Assembly: GCA_944325945.1 (NCBI GenBank)
Contig: CALVBW010000017.1
Span: 1 to 64,000, forward strand
Direction of reading: 5' to 3'
DNA length: 64,000 nt
Origin: Candidatus Gastranaerophilales bacterium
GTDB lineage: Bacteria; Cyanobacteriota; Vampirovibrionia; Gastranaerophilales; Gastranaerophilaceae
Each line of letters begins with the position of its first letter. The stretch's first letter is position 1. A program made the position numbers and the translations under genes. The notes beneath the pieces were generated by a model. It was given only the letters and a program-made list of their open reading frames with translations, was not told the DNA's origin and searched no databases. Of the stretch, positions 8,103 to 17,250 are shown one piece after another.

Positions 8103-9233
8103 TTAAGAATTATTACAAAATTCATCCGCTATAACTCTTGCCGCTTCTTTTGATGAATTTTTATCTGAAAGTAATTCCTTTACCTCTCCTAACTGTTTTA
8201 TAAAATCAGCACGATAAGAATTATTATACAATATTTTTTCTATTTGATAAGAAATATTTTGGACGGATACGTCCCCTTGAATTATTTCCGGTACAATCAT
8301 TTTATCAGCAATAATATTTGGTAACGAAACTTTTTTTATACATCTGACCATCAAATATATAAAATAGAAAATCCACGGTCCTCTATACGCAATAATCATC
8401 GGAACCTGATAAAGACATGCTTCCAATGCAACAGTTCCCGAGGCAAGAATCAATGCGTCCGAACAACTTAAAAGTGCCTGATTTTCTCCTTTTATAACTT
8501 TAAAATCGGTATTTTTTAAATATTTATTATAAACATCATCCGGTAAATTCGGGGCATGAGAAATACAAAACTGCAAATCAGGATGGTTTTTACGCAAGTT
8601 TTCCGCAGATTTTATAAAAACTTTCATCAATTGCTTGAGTTCAAATTTTCGAGACCCGGGAAATACGGAAACCAACTTTTTATTTAAATCAAACCCATGC
8701 TCTTTAAAAAACTTCTCTTTGTCCGCTCTGGGAGCAAGCTGCGAGACTAAAGGATGTCCGCAATAATGAGTTGGAATACCGTAGCTTTCATACATTGGTT
8801 TTTCAAACGGGAATATACACAATACTTTATCTATATATTTTTTAATTGCGTTAATCCGCCATTTTCTGCTTGCCCAAACTTGCGGAGGGATATAATAAAA
8901 AACTTTTATCCCTGCTTTTTTAAGAAATTTTGCCACATTCAAATTAAACGCACCATAATCTATACACAAAACCAAATCAGGCTTAAATTCATTTTTCAAA
9001 TAATCAACAACGAGCTTGCCTAATTTGATATGATTCCAGATTATAGCCGGTGAAATTCCGACAGCAGACATTTTTTTATGATCGGCAAAAAGTTTAACGC
9101 CCTCATTTTTTAAATTATCGCCGCCAATGCCTTCAACAACCAAATCCGGATACATTTTTTTTAATTCGGAAACTACATGTGACGCATGGATATCACCGGA
9201 ATATTCACCTGTTATAATAAAAAGTTTTTTCAT
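8103..9233 (-). CDS. lpxB: Lipid-A-disaccharide synthase
   Basis: 376 residues, normal for LpxB (GT19). It opens FIITGEYSGDIHASHV, the family's GExSGD motif. It has GIGGDNLKNEG, then a PGSRKFEL sequence at the nucleotide-sugar site and SGTVALEACL near residue 265. It condenses UDP-diacyl-GlcN with lipid X at the inner membrane. Last gene of the minus-strand envelope operon, 2 bases after lpxI; these two enzymes act in successive steps. Confidence 0.95.
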   Translation of the reverse strand: MKKLFIITGEYSGDIHASHVVSELKKMYPDLVVEGIGGDNLKNEGVKLFADHKKMSAVGISPAIIWNHIKLGKLVVDYLKNEFKPDLVLCIDYGAFNLNVAKFLKKAGIKVFYYIPPQVWASRKWRINAIKKYIDKVLCIFPFEKPMYESYGIPTHYCGHPLVSQLAPRADKEKFFKEHGFDLNKKLVSVFPGSRKFELKQLMKVFIKSAENLRKNHPDLQFCISHAPNLPDDVYNKYLKNTDFKVIKGENQALLSCSDALILASGTVALEACLYQVPMIIAYRGPWIFYFIYLMVRCIKKVSLPNIIADKMIVPEIIQGDVSVQNISYQIEKILYNNSYRADFIKQLGEVKELLSDKNSSKEAARVIADEFCNNS

Positions 9234-9235
9234 AA

Positions 9236-10051
9236 TTAAACAGCCATAATTACAATATTATTATCATCCGCGAATTTTATAACCTTTTCCTGATCAACTA
9301 TAATAGTCTCATTAGCTTCTACCGCAAGCAACGATGCCTTGTATCTTTTCATGGTTTTCAGCGTTCTTAATCCGACCGCAGGAATATCAAATCGCTTATC
9401 CTGTTTGGGTTTAGAAACTTTAATAACAGAAGCATTTTTCTTGGCGAGTTTTGCACCGCGTTTTATGCAAGCGTCCGTACCTTCAATTGCTTCTACAGCC
9501 ATAATCATTTTATCTTTTATAACAACGGATTGACCGACGTCAACTCCACCCATCTCTTTTGCCAGCCAAAAGCCGTAATTTACATCCTCAAGCTGTTCTG
9601 CAGTCGGTTTATGTTTGCCGAGTACACCTGCAGGTATCATAAGGTTTTTGATAAATATTGTTTGATCCAATACAGTTATGCCGGCTTTTTCAAATTCTCC
9701 GACAATTAATAACATAACTTCATCATCATTTAAACGTTTAATCGTCTTTAAAAGTTCAATCGCTCTTGCATCAAATTTATATAATTGTAAAAGAACACGT
9801 TTATGTACTTTTCCTAAAAAAGTTGCCTGTTTTATTTCTTCTTCTTTCAAAATTTTTTCTATTTTATTAATTTCTCCCGGATGGCAGGAATACACTCTGC
9901 TACAATATTTTTTCAACTGTTTTACATTATCATTTGCCAGAGAAATACATACGACCTCAAAGCCGTTTTCTTTTGCATACTGAGCCATCTTAACCGGTAA
10001 AATACCGTCTCCTGCTATTAATCCCTGTTTACTTTCCAACATTACTGACAC
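9236..10051 (-). CDS. lpxI: UDP-2,3-diacylglucosamine diphosphatase LpxI
   Basis: 271 residues, matching LpxI (DUF1009). Marks are GLIAGDGILPVKMAQYAKENG at the N-terminus, VHKRVLLQLYKFD, and the C-terminal VGLRTLKTMKRYKAS with EKVIKFADDNNI. It cleaves UDP-2,3-diacylglucosamine to lipid X, replacing LpxH in many alphaproteobacteria and cyanobacteria-type lineages. It sits 2 bases after the aldolase and 2 bases before lpxB. Confidence 0.92.
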   Translation of the reverse strand: MSVMLESKQGLIAGDGILPVKMAQYAKENGFEVVCISLANDNVKQLKKYCSRVYSCHPGEINKIEKILKEEEIKQATFLGKVHKRVLLQLYKFDARAIELLKTIKRLNDDEVMLLIVGEFEKAGITVLDQTIFIKNLMIPAGVLGKHKPTAEQLEDVNYGFWLAKEMGGVDVGQSVVIKDKMIMAVEAIEGTDACIKRGAKLAKKNASVIKVSKPKQDKRFDIPAVGLRTLKTMKRYKASLLAVEANETIIVDQEKVIKFADDNNIVIMAV

Positions 10052-10053
10052 TT

Positions 10054-10683
10054 TTATTTACCTCTCAATAAATTTATTTCTTCTACCTGCTTTTCATTAA
10101 GCAAAACCGCACCCCCGAGCATTTTTGTATTAAATACTACCTGTGCATAAGATTCTGCCAACTCCAATTTTAAATATGCCTCTTCTATAGATTTTCCGCC
10201 GACTATAAAACCGTGATTTGCCATTAATACAGCGTCATAATCTTTAAAATATTTTGCTGTTTTTTTAACAAGATCCATAGAAGACGGCATCCCGTATTCA
10301 GCCAGCGGTATTTGACCGAAATAAAAAACATTCTCTGCCATAATAGGCTCATCCAGAGCTTTTCCGGATGAGGCAAATGAGCTCAAATACGGGGAATGAA
10401 CATGAACTATATAATTCACATCCTCTCTTATTTTATAAAATTCCACATGAAGCATCTTCTCACTTGACGGCTTTTTATTGCCTTCAATGACATTACCCGC
10501 AAAATCAATTACAACGAAATCATCTTTTTTAAGGTAACCGTTTGCGGAACCAGATGTTGTAATTAAAATATTTTCGCCATACCTTGCGGAAAGATTACCC
10601 GATACACCAGGGGTTAAATTTTTTTGACCTGCAAGTGCGCCATACTTTATTAATTCGTCTTTTATTTCATCTAATCTTTTCAT
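10054..10683 (-). CDS. Class II aldolase/adducin family protein (fuculose-phosphate aldolase-like)
   Basis: 209 residues. Phosphate-site residues GN (29-30), TTSG (42-45) and SSE (73-75, with the catalytic Glu75), and zinc ligands His94, His96 (IVHVHSPY) and His157 (ANHGFIVGG) are all in place, so it should be an active metal-dependent aldolase or epimerase. The exact sugar phosphate cannot be read from sequence; L-fuculose-1-phosphate is the nearest family type. Its ATG overlaps the lptD stop by one base. Its position between lptD and lpxI is unusual. Confidence 0.88.
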   Translation of the reverse strand: MKRLDEIKDELIKYGALAGQKNLTPGVSGNLSARYGENILITTSGSANGYLKKDDFVVIDFAGNVIEGNKKPSSEKMLHVEFYKIREDVNYIVHVHSPYLSSFASSGKALDEPIMAENVFYFGQIPLAEYGMPSSMDLVKKTAKYFKDYDAVLMANHGFIVGGKSIEEAYLKLELAESYAQVVFNTKMLGGAVLLNEKQVEEINLLRGK

Positions 10684-12923
10684 TATATACTTTCCTTATC
10701 CGGATCTTCAATATTTATAACCTGCGCATATTGAAGTTTTGTTTTTACAGGATTTGTTGTATTGCCCTGTTCAAATGCGACATCGTTATCTTTTTTCCTG
10801 TCTGATCTTGCCAGACGCTCAGGATTTTTTATTTCCATCTTATCAAACTCTACTGTTGTTCCTTTCGTATCAAACATAACTGCGATAATAAAATAAGTTG
10901 TCTGACGCATAAAATCATAACCCAAATTTACTTTGAAGTCATCAGGTCCTAAAGAAACAATAAAAGCATTTTCCTGAAACATTTCGCCGTTAGGAGAGTC
11001 ATTTGTTAAAGTAACAGAACCCCACCAGCCTACAGTCAAATATTTATTTACACGTAAAGCTTCTCTTATATAAACATTTGAAGTTCCGTAACGATATCTG
11101 TCATAAACCGGCATAGGAGTATTATCAGAAAATCCTGATAAGAAATACCCGATATCCTGCATCCAATATTTATATTGCGTATGTAAACGCGGGCCGATAC
11201 GTGCCAAAAATTGGGTATCACCGGTACCGTAAAGGGCAGCTGAACCCTGCGCCACAATGCTCAAGTCCAATGCACGCCTATTTTCTCTGTCAACGTACTT
11301 ATAAATCGGATGACTAACCTGTGCCATATATCTGAATCGTGTTGTTGAAAGTTTTGTACTTCTAATATGTTCAGAATGCATGTTATACTCGCCATCCTGC
11401 GCAAATGCTGCTGATGCACGATGTCTGAATCGCAAACTTTTACCCGGGAACAAAAAATTTCTTACGGATGTTTCATCATCATAAACGAGTTCCGCCAAAT
11501 ATTTAGGCATTCTGCGACCCATAAACCAATCATCCATATATGCATTAGAACCGTATTGCAAAAACAGTTTATCATCAAGCTGCTGTTTGCCTCGTGCAAC
11601 AAACACATCCGCGCCTGAGCCATACATTAATTGAGTACGGTTGAATGCGGAATTATATTTAATCGCACCGCCAATACCGAAATCATCTTTATAATTGACC
11701 ATCGGAACAAGTTTTACAACTGAATCAAATGGAAGATCAAACACAAACCCGGGTCCTGCAAACATACCTAATCTTGATATAGAACCCAATTCAGGATAAT
11801 TTGCTTCAAAATATTCCTGATTTTTATTTGTATGAGCCGTAAATGACGGGAATGTAAATAAATATTTGTCGTTATAATACAATTCTGCGTCTTTTACCTG
11901 TACGGTATCATGTTCTTGTTTTGCATCAACATTAATCTCGGCTGCCGATAAACGCCATTTTGAATTTTCGCCGGTTATAAAAAGATTTTCGTCTTCCTCA
12001 TCTATCATCATTCTGCCGAAATTCGGACCTATCATTCTTGACACAAATCTGTATTTATTTGACACATCCGAATACATTCTGCCGTCATTTAAAATAAGTT
12101 TATTATTTTCACTGTTTGCCTTTTTGGCTTGAATCTTCATAGCGGGAGTTGCTGCAATAATATTATCCATAAATATATTTTCTTCATTCATATTCACCTG
12201 GATATAATCACCGTAAACCGGCGTACCGTCTTTTGTCAAAACCACATTGCCGATTGCTTTTAAAATATTAGAATCACGATTATAAATCATTTTATCGGCA
12301 GTAAGTTTAACCTTTTGCTGCGGGAATGTAAGAATAGGATTCCCTATAGCTTCAATATCTCCGTTATCTTCATTATATGAAACGTCATCACAATCCAAAA
12401 CCATTTCATTTTCGGTTACCTGCTGCTTAACTCCGCCGGTAAGCGCGGTATTCTTTTTAGACTTTCTGCCTTTTTCTGCATCACGGGATAAATCTTCGGA
12501 ATCTTCATCAGCTTTATTTACGGAAGATACCGGAACCTCATCTGAGCCAAAGCTATCCTCCATATCAAACATATCCGCATTAAGATTCTGCAATTCACTT
12601 TCACCGGATCTCCAATCGGACGGGTCTTTTTTCGATTCACGTTCCAGACGTTTTTCTTCCTGCTTTTTATCATAAGTTTTTATTGCTTTAAGAATTCTAA
12701 GCCGGGTCTTTTTGAAAAACGGCATATGCTCTGTGTATTTTTCATCAGATTTTTTTACGCTTGAATTTTTAACCTTAACGTCAGGTGAAGGGACAAGCGC
12801 AGACTCAAAAAATTGTTCTTCAATATTATTAATATCCTGATACATTTCCTCGACCTTATCAGCCGCAAAAACTCCTGTACAGGAAAATAATATTATTAAT
12901 ATTGTAACTAATGCCTTTTTCAA
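10683..12923 (-). CDS. lptD: LPS-assembly outer-membrane protein LptD
   Basis: 746 residues. Signal peptide at 1-20. A Lys/Glu-rich spacer (about 55-165) is longer than usual. An OstA/LptA-type periplasmic beta-jellyroll follows (about 170-290: IEAIGNPILTFPQQKVKLTADKM, then NILKAIGNVVLTKDGTPVYGDYI). The C-terminal beta-barrel has alternating aromatic strands (FRYMAQVSHPIYKYV, then NLGYDFMRQTTYFIIAVMF). LptD inserts LPS into the outer leaflet. Gene context with lpxI and lpxB supports the call. The barrel is divergent from the proteobacterial form, as expected for this lineage. Confidence 0.85.
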   Translation of the reverse strand: MKKALVTILIILFSCTGVFAADKVEEMYQDINNIEEQFFESALVPSPDVKVKNSSVKKSDEKYTEHMPFFKKTRLRILKAIKTYDKKQEEKRLERESKKDPSDWRSGESELQNLNADMFDMEDSFGSDEVPVSSVNKADEDSEDLSRDAEKGRKSKKNTALTGGVKQQVTENEMVLDCDDVSYNEDNGDIEAIGNPILTFPQQKVKLTADKMIYNRDSNILKAIGNVVLTKDGTPVYGDYIQVNMNEENIFMDNIIAATPAMKIQAKKANSENNKLILNDGRMYSDVSNKYRFVSRMIGPNFGRMMIDEEDENLFITGENSKWRLSAAEINVDAKQEHDTVQVKDAELYYNDKYLFTFPSFTAHTNKNQEYFEANYPELGSISRLGMFAGPGFVFDLPFDSVVKLVPMVNYKDDFGIGGAIKYNSAFNRTQLMYGSGADVFVARGKQQLDDKLFLQYGSNAYMDDWFMGRRMPKYLAELVYDDETSVRNFLFPGKSLRFRHRASAAFAQDGEYNMHSEHIRSTKLSTTRFRYMAQVSHPIYKYVDRENRRALDLSIVAQGSAALYGTGDTQFLARIGPRLHTQYKYWMQDIGYFLSGFSDNTPMPVYDRYRYGTSNVYIREALRVNKYLTVGWWGSVTLTNDSPNGEMFQENAFIVSLGPDDFKVNLGYDFMRQTTYFIIAVMFDTKGTTVEFDKMEIKNPERLARSDRKKDNDVAFEQGNTTNPVKTKLQYAQVINIEDPDKESI

Positions 12924-12934
12924 CTTCTACCTTC

Positions 12935-14053
12935 TTATATATAATTCAACGGATTGTTTGGTTTACCGTTTATTCTTACCTCGAAATGACAATGCGGACC
13001 TGTGCTGTAACCTGTTGTACCTTCAAGTCCTACTACCTGTCCTTTTTTTACATAATCTCCCTGCTTAACTTTGATTGTAGACATATGAGCATACAATGTA
13101 GTCATCGGGTTACCATTAATTGTACCATGATCAATTATAACAACTTTACCGTAACCGCCGTACCAGCCGGAATAAATAACTTTTCCGGCGTTAGACGCCA
13201 TAATATTTCCGTAATTAGGACCGCCTATATCAACACCGGAATGAAATGTCCGGCTATTGAATATCGGATGCGTTCTCCAGCCGAAAGGTGATGTGATACG
13301 CCCGCCAATCGGTTTCATAAAACCTGATGAAGAAACTTTTACGGTTGTATCCTGCGGTTTTTTACTTATCATGTTTTGAAGATTTTGGGACTGCCTTGCA
13401 AGTTCACGTTCTGTCTGCTCGTAATATCTTCTGTCAGTTTTAAGCTTATTTATCATATTCTGATTTTGGGCAATTGCCCTTTCAATATCACGCTGCTGCG
13501 AATTTATATTTTTTATGGACTGTGCAAGGTATTTTTTCTTTTCCTCAACATCTTTTTTCATTTGAGAAATCTTTTTAGCCTTATCTTTTACGGACATCAT
13601 ATGGTTGTAATCATTTCTGATAATAAGTCTTTCAAAATAAATTACATCCAGAAGCGAGTTCAAATCTTTTGCGGATAATATAAGCTCAAACATACCAGTT
13701 CTCTGTGCTTTAAAGACCTGTCTTATTCGCTGTTTCAAATGAGCGTCAATTGAATTGAATTCCGCAGTAGCGCTTTTCAACTGACTTTCAAGCTGATTTA
13801 GCTGATTTTCAATATTGTTATACTGATTTTTTGAAGCCTGCAAATCATTTGAGGTAGTTTCAAGCTTTCTCTGATTTTTAACCAGTTTACTTTTTTCAGC
13901 ATTTTCCAAAATTTTAAGCTGTCTTATTTTTTCTTTTGTCTGCTTATGTTTCTGTTCAACACTCGGCGCACAAAAAGCTATCGGTGCCGCTATAAAATTA
14001 AACACCAGCAAAACAGATATAGTTATTATTTGTAAAGTTTTTGCTATATTCAT
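12935..14053 (-). CDS. Coiled-coil M23 (LytM) peptidoglycan endopeptidase
   Basis: 372 residues. Signal or anchor segment 1-28, long coiled coil about 29-245 (KQTKEKIRQLKILENAEKSK style), then an M23 domain with all zinc and catalytic residues: His271 and Asp275 (FHSGVDIG), His323, and His354/His356 (HCHFEV). It has EnvC architecture, but EnvC itself has lost its zinc ligands while this one keeps them, so it should cut peptidoglycan cross-links directly. It starts 2 bases after a 34-residue membrane peptide and is followed 11 bases later by lptD. Confidence 0.9.
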   Translation of the reverse strand: MNIAKTLQIITISVLLVFNFIAAPIAFCAPSVEQKHKQTKEKIRQLKILENAEKSKLVKNQRKLETTSNDLQASKNQYNNIENQLNQLESQLKSATAEFNSIDAHLKQRIRQVFKAQRTGMFELILSAKDLNSLLDVIYFERLIIRNDYNHMMSVKDKAKKISQMKKDVEEKKKYLAQSIKNINSQQRDIERAIAQNQNMINKLKTDRRYYEQTERELARQSQNLQNMISKKPQDTTVKVSSSGFMKPIGGRITSPFGWRTHPIFNSRTFHSGVDIGGPNYGNIMASNAGKVIYSGWYGGYGKVVIIDHGTINGNPMTTLYAHMSTIKVKQGDYVKKGQVVGLEGTTGYSTGPHCHFEVRINGKPNNPLNYI

Positions 14054-14055
14054 AT

Positions 14056-14160
14056 TTATTTAATCAAAACCGGAAGCAGCATCAAACCTACAGTCCAGGC
14101 AATAAAAGTTACTGCTATTACGGCAATTATAATCTTTTGATGTTTTCTGAAAAATTCCAT
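14056..14160 (-). CDS. 34-residue single-pass membrane peptide
   Basis: A complete small ORF: ATG at 14160, TAA at 14056-14058. It encodes MEFFRKHQKII followed by a hydrophobic helix and LLPVLIK. It has a GGGG-type Shine-Dalgarno and ends 2 bases before the M23 peptidase gene. The N-terminus (short acidic/aromatic start, RKHQK, then a membrane helix) resembles the start of SurA/PpiD-type foldase proteins, but nothing follows the helix. First gene of the envelope operon, so possibly a coupling leader or a small partner of the peptidase. Confidence 0.65.
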   Translation of the reverse strand: MEFFRKHQKIIIAVIAVTFIAWTVGLMLLPVLIK

Positions 14161-14182
14161 ATTTTCCCCATTTATTACTAAT

Positions 14183-14211
14183 ATCATACTATCAAAAAAC
14201 TCAAAGTGCAA
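14183..14211 (-). promoter_or_regulatory. Promoter of the envelope (M23-lptD-lpxI-lpxB) operon
   Basis: On the minus strand TTGCAC (14206-14211), a 17-base spacer and TATGAT (14183-14188). This leaves a 5' leader of roughly 15-20 bases containing a GGGG Shine-Dalgarno. Confidence 0.6.
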
Positions 14212-14226
14212 TTATTTAAAATAAAT

Positions 14227-14255
14227 TTGCAAAAAAATGTAAAATCATTTAATAT
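14227..14255 (+). promoter_or_regulatory. Promoter of the ATPase/TPR gene (leaderless)
   Basis: TTGCAA (14227-14232), a 17-base spacer, and TAATAT (14250-14255). The ATG follows after 6 bases and no Shine-Dalgarno is present. It is divergent from the envelope operon promoter. Confidence 0.6.
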
Positions 14256-14261
14256 AGCGTT

Positions 14262-16658
14262 ATGGAATATAATTTTACAAGCAGAGAGTTTGACAAAAAG
14301 TTACTTTTAAAAAACGACATAAGCGGAATAAATCAATTTTTGCTGGAAAACAGCTCCAAACAAATTGAAAATATTTTAAACTATTTACAAAATGATACAT
14401 CTTTGCTTCTGGTAAACGGTTTTTTGGGAACGGGTAAATCAAGCCTTATAAATCACTGTCTTGAAACCGCGTTATGTGAAGATGCCGTTGTACTTCAATA
14501 CAATTGCTTTGAAACTACTATTTTAGATGACATTTTACTCGCTTTCTTTGAAGAATTTAAAAAACTTACCGCACTGGAAAAAATTACAATTCCAAAAATC
14601 AAAACAGAAAACTTTACTCAAAAAATTAATGCTTATTTTCAATCCGTCAATAAACCTGTAGTTGTCGTGATTAACTCATTTGAAGAAATAATGAAATCTA
14701 ATAAGCAAGAAATTTTAGGCTTTATTCTCCATCTGTGCGGCCTGAAAAATTTAAAAGTCATTCTGATTGCAAGAAACTTTGACTTATCCGATTTTGAAGG
14801 AAAAATCAAATATGAAAAAATAACCGTTCTTGCACTTCAAAAATCAATTTTTGAAAAATATCTCCGATCCGAAGAGTTTAAACAGATAGGACCGTTATCA
14901 GACGAACTTTATAAACTTACACGCGGTTACTTTTTCTATACCACATTATCTCTAAAAATAATGAAACTGCGACAATTAGATCTGGGAAAATTTTTGGACG
15001 GATATTCCAAAAGTTTTTTGAGTTTTAATGACTTTATTTTGCGTGAAGCGCTTGCACTTGTAGATCCCGTAAGCGGTCATTTATTCAGATTTTTAACAAT
15101 CATACGGCATCCGGTAAGCATAAAACTTCTAAAAACAATTCATCTATGGGATGAAGAAAAAATGTTATTTTTCACAAACAATCTTGTTCTTTCAAGACAG
15201 GGTGAATATGTATATTTACAGGATTACTATAAAGTAATCGCCGAAAATTCAATTCCACCCAATGTTGCAGTAAAACTTCATCAAGGCTGCGTGGATTTAT
15301 ATAACACACAGTTGCCGCTTAAACCTCTTGAACGTGACATTATAATCTCGCGCCAGACAATGCGTAACGAAATTGAATATCATTCAATGTTTATCCCCAG
15401 AAGACACTATATACCGGCTCAAGATATCACTCAAAAAGCAGAATTAAAAGAATACACCGAGCAGGCTGACGAACTGAAGAATGAAACAGTTGAACAACCT
15501 AAAGATGAAAAAATTCAAAACATTTCATTCATTTTTGACGATGATAATACAGGTGTTCTGGATAAAATTGCGGATTCCATAAAAAATTTCCTGACATTCA
15601 GCGACGAACGTGCCAAACAGGAAAAAGAGGAAAACAAACTTACTCTGACAGAACTTATGAACAGAGCCAGACAGGAAGAAACCTCGTTTAATTACAAACA
15701 CGCAATTTCGCTCTATCAAAAATGTCTCTCGCAAAAAACTGATGATGATTACTACACATATCTTCCGACCATTTATACAAAACTTGCAGAAAACTATCAA
15801 AACATTTCAGATTGGTATGACGCACAGAAATACTACGAAATGGCAGGAGATTTCTATTCATCTACAGGTGATTCCGAAAAAATTAACGAAACTAAATTCA
15901 ATATTGCAAATATTTTCTATATGACATTTAAACGTGACAAGGCAAAAGCACTTCTTTTAGACATTGAAAAAAATAACATTTCTGACGAATTAAGAATAAA
16001 AGTTTTGAATGCTCTTGCGAATTTAACTACAGACAGTAACATTATCTATAATTATTATCAAAAAGCCCTTGAAATAAACCCTATTAACATAAGCAAAAAT
16101 GTTTTGTCCGAACTTTATTACAAATTTGCGCTTATCAATGAAGACAGAGGCGACGAAAAAACTGCGGTTGAATATTACAAAAAATGTATAAATTTGGATT
16201 CAAATCCGAAAAACAATCCAAACCTTTCAAGTGCACTATCCAATATTGCACTTTTGTATGATGACATTGGAGAATCCGATACCGCAATAAAATATTACCT
16301 CGAAAGTATCAAACTTGATGAACAAATTAAAAATCTTAACGGCATATATTCATCCTCAATGAAATTAGCGGAAATTTATGCGGCAAAATCACCTGAAAAA
16401 GCCGTTGAATACTACAATCAGGCTTTGAATTACGCAAATATACTCAATGAGCCGTTTTATATAATATCAACATCAACAGCACTCGGCGACTTCTACTACA
16501 ACCGCAAAGAAAATTCTCTTGCTCTGAAAAATTACAAACATGCATACACTTTTGCAAATGACGGAATCTATAAAGAAAATGCACAAAAAATTCTCCAAAG
16601 AATTGAAGATATAAAAATGCGTGTAGGTGAAGAAAGGTTTAAAGAACTTGAAAAATAA
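14262..16658 (+). CDS. STAND-like P-loop ATPase with C-terminal TPR array
   Basis: 798 residues. Walker A at about 53-61 (GFLGTGKSS), Walker B-like VVVVINSFEE about residue 135, then LKVILIARN (sensor-like strand). A helical or winged-helix section follows to about 360 and a charged linker to about 440. Then at least six tetratricopeptide-like repeats run to the end (AISLYQKCLSQKT, DAQKYYEMAGDFYS, TAVEYYKKCINLDS, TAIKYYLESIKLD, KAVEYYNQALNYA). ATPase plus TPR sensor is the plan of STAND signalling proteins. The effector, if any, is not evident. The gene overlaps rsmG. Confidence 0.75.
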   Translation: MEYNFTSREFDKKLLLKNDISGINQFLLENSSKQIENILNYLQNDTSLLLVNGFLGTGKSSLINHCLETALCEDAVVLQYNCFETTILDDILLAFFEEFKKLTALEKITIPKIKTENFTQKINAYFQSVNKPVVVVINSFEEIMKSNKQEILGFILHLCGLKNLKVILIARNFDLSDFEGKIKYEKITVLALQKSIFEKYLRSEEFKQIGPLSDELYKLTRGYFFYTTLSLKIMKLRQLDLGKFLDGYSKSFLSFNDFILREALALVDPVSGHLFRFLTIIRHPVSIKLLKTIHLWDEEKMLFFTNNLVLSRQGEYVYLQDYYKVIAENSIPPNVAVKLHQGCVDLYNTQLPLKPLERDIIISRQTMRNEIEYHSMFIPRRHYIPAQDITQKAELKEYTEQADELKNETVEQPKDEKIQNISFIFDDDNTGVLDKIADSIKNFLTFSDERAKQEKEENKLTLTELMNRARQEETSFNYKHAISLYQKCLSQKTDDDYYTYLPTIYTKLAENYQNISDWYDAQKYYEMAGDFYSSTGDSEKINETKFNIANIFYMTFKRDKAKALLLDIEKNNISDELRIKVLNALANLTTDSNIIYNYYQKALEINPINISKNVLSELYYKFALINEDRGDEKTAVEYYKKCINLDSNPKNNPNLSSALSNIALLYDDIGESDTAIKYYLESIKLDEQIKNLNGIYSSSMKLAEIYAAKSPEKAVEYYNQALNYANILNEPFYIISTSTALGDFYYNRKENSLALKNYKHAYTFANDGIYKENAQKILQRIEDIKMRVGEERFKELEK

Positions 16659-17250
16659 AGAATTCTATAAAGATTATATGAATGCTTTTTTACGCCAGAA
16701 TGCGGCGGTTAATTTAATTTCAAAAAATGACGAAAAATTTTTGTGGGAAAAACATGTTTTTGACAGCCTTTCTATAGAAAAATTTTTTAAAAAGTATTAC
16801 CCTCTACCCCTGGCTGAGGGTAGAAAATTACTTGACATCGGAACCGGCGGCGGATTTCCGGCAGTTCCTATTGCATTAACCTATCCTGATTTAAAAGTCA
16901 CAGCACTGGACAGTATAAGAAAAAAAATTAATGCAATTGAAAATATTAAACATGAATTAAATATCCAAAATCTGATACCTATATGCAATCGTGCGGAAAA
17001 TTTGACGGAAAAATTTGATATAATTACCTCGCGCGCGGTTGCCTCACTTGATAAAATATGTGCTTATGCATTGCCTCTGCTCAAGAAAAACGGATTCTTT
17101 GTTGCATACAAATCCCGCAAAACACCTGAAGAAATTGCAGCAGCTTACAAAATTCTAAAGGAATATAGCGCAGAGGTAATTGATATTATTGAATATCAGT
17201 TACCTCTGGATGAAAATTTCACAAGAAATCTAATTATAATAAAGGCTTAA
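16627..17250 (+). CDS. rsmG: 16S rRNA (guanine-527 N7) methyltransferase RsmG/GidB
   Basis: Up to 207 residues. The SAM-binding motif LLDIGTGGGFPAVPIA and the following LKVTALDSIRKKINAIENI are diagnostic, with ITSRAVASLDKI as the later family motif. It methylates N7 of G527 in 16S rRNA. The start is uncertain: the frame opens with GTG at 16627 inside the upstream gene. TTG at 16648, about 10 bases after an AGAAAGG Shine-Dalgarno-like run, or ATG at 16678 are alternatives; family alignment favours 16648-16678. Its stop overlaps the convergent pilin-like gene by 4 bases. Confidence 0.92.
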   Translation: MKKGLKNLKNKEFYKDYMNAFLRQNAAVNLISKNDEKFLWEKHVFDSLSIEKFFKKYYPLPLAEGRKLLDIGTGGGFPAVPIALTYPDLKVTALDSIRKKINAIENIKHELNIQNLIPICNRAENLTEKFDIITSRAVASLDKICAYALPLLKKNGFFVAYKSRKTPEEIAAAYKILKEYSAEVIDIIEYQLPLDENFTRNLIIIKA

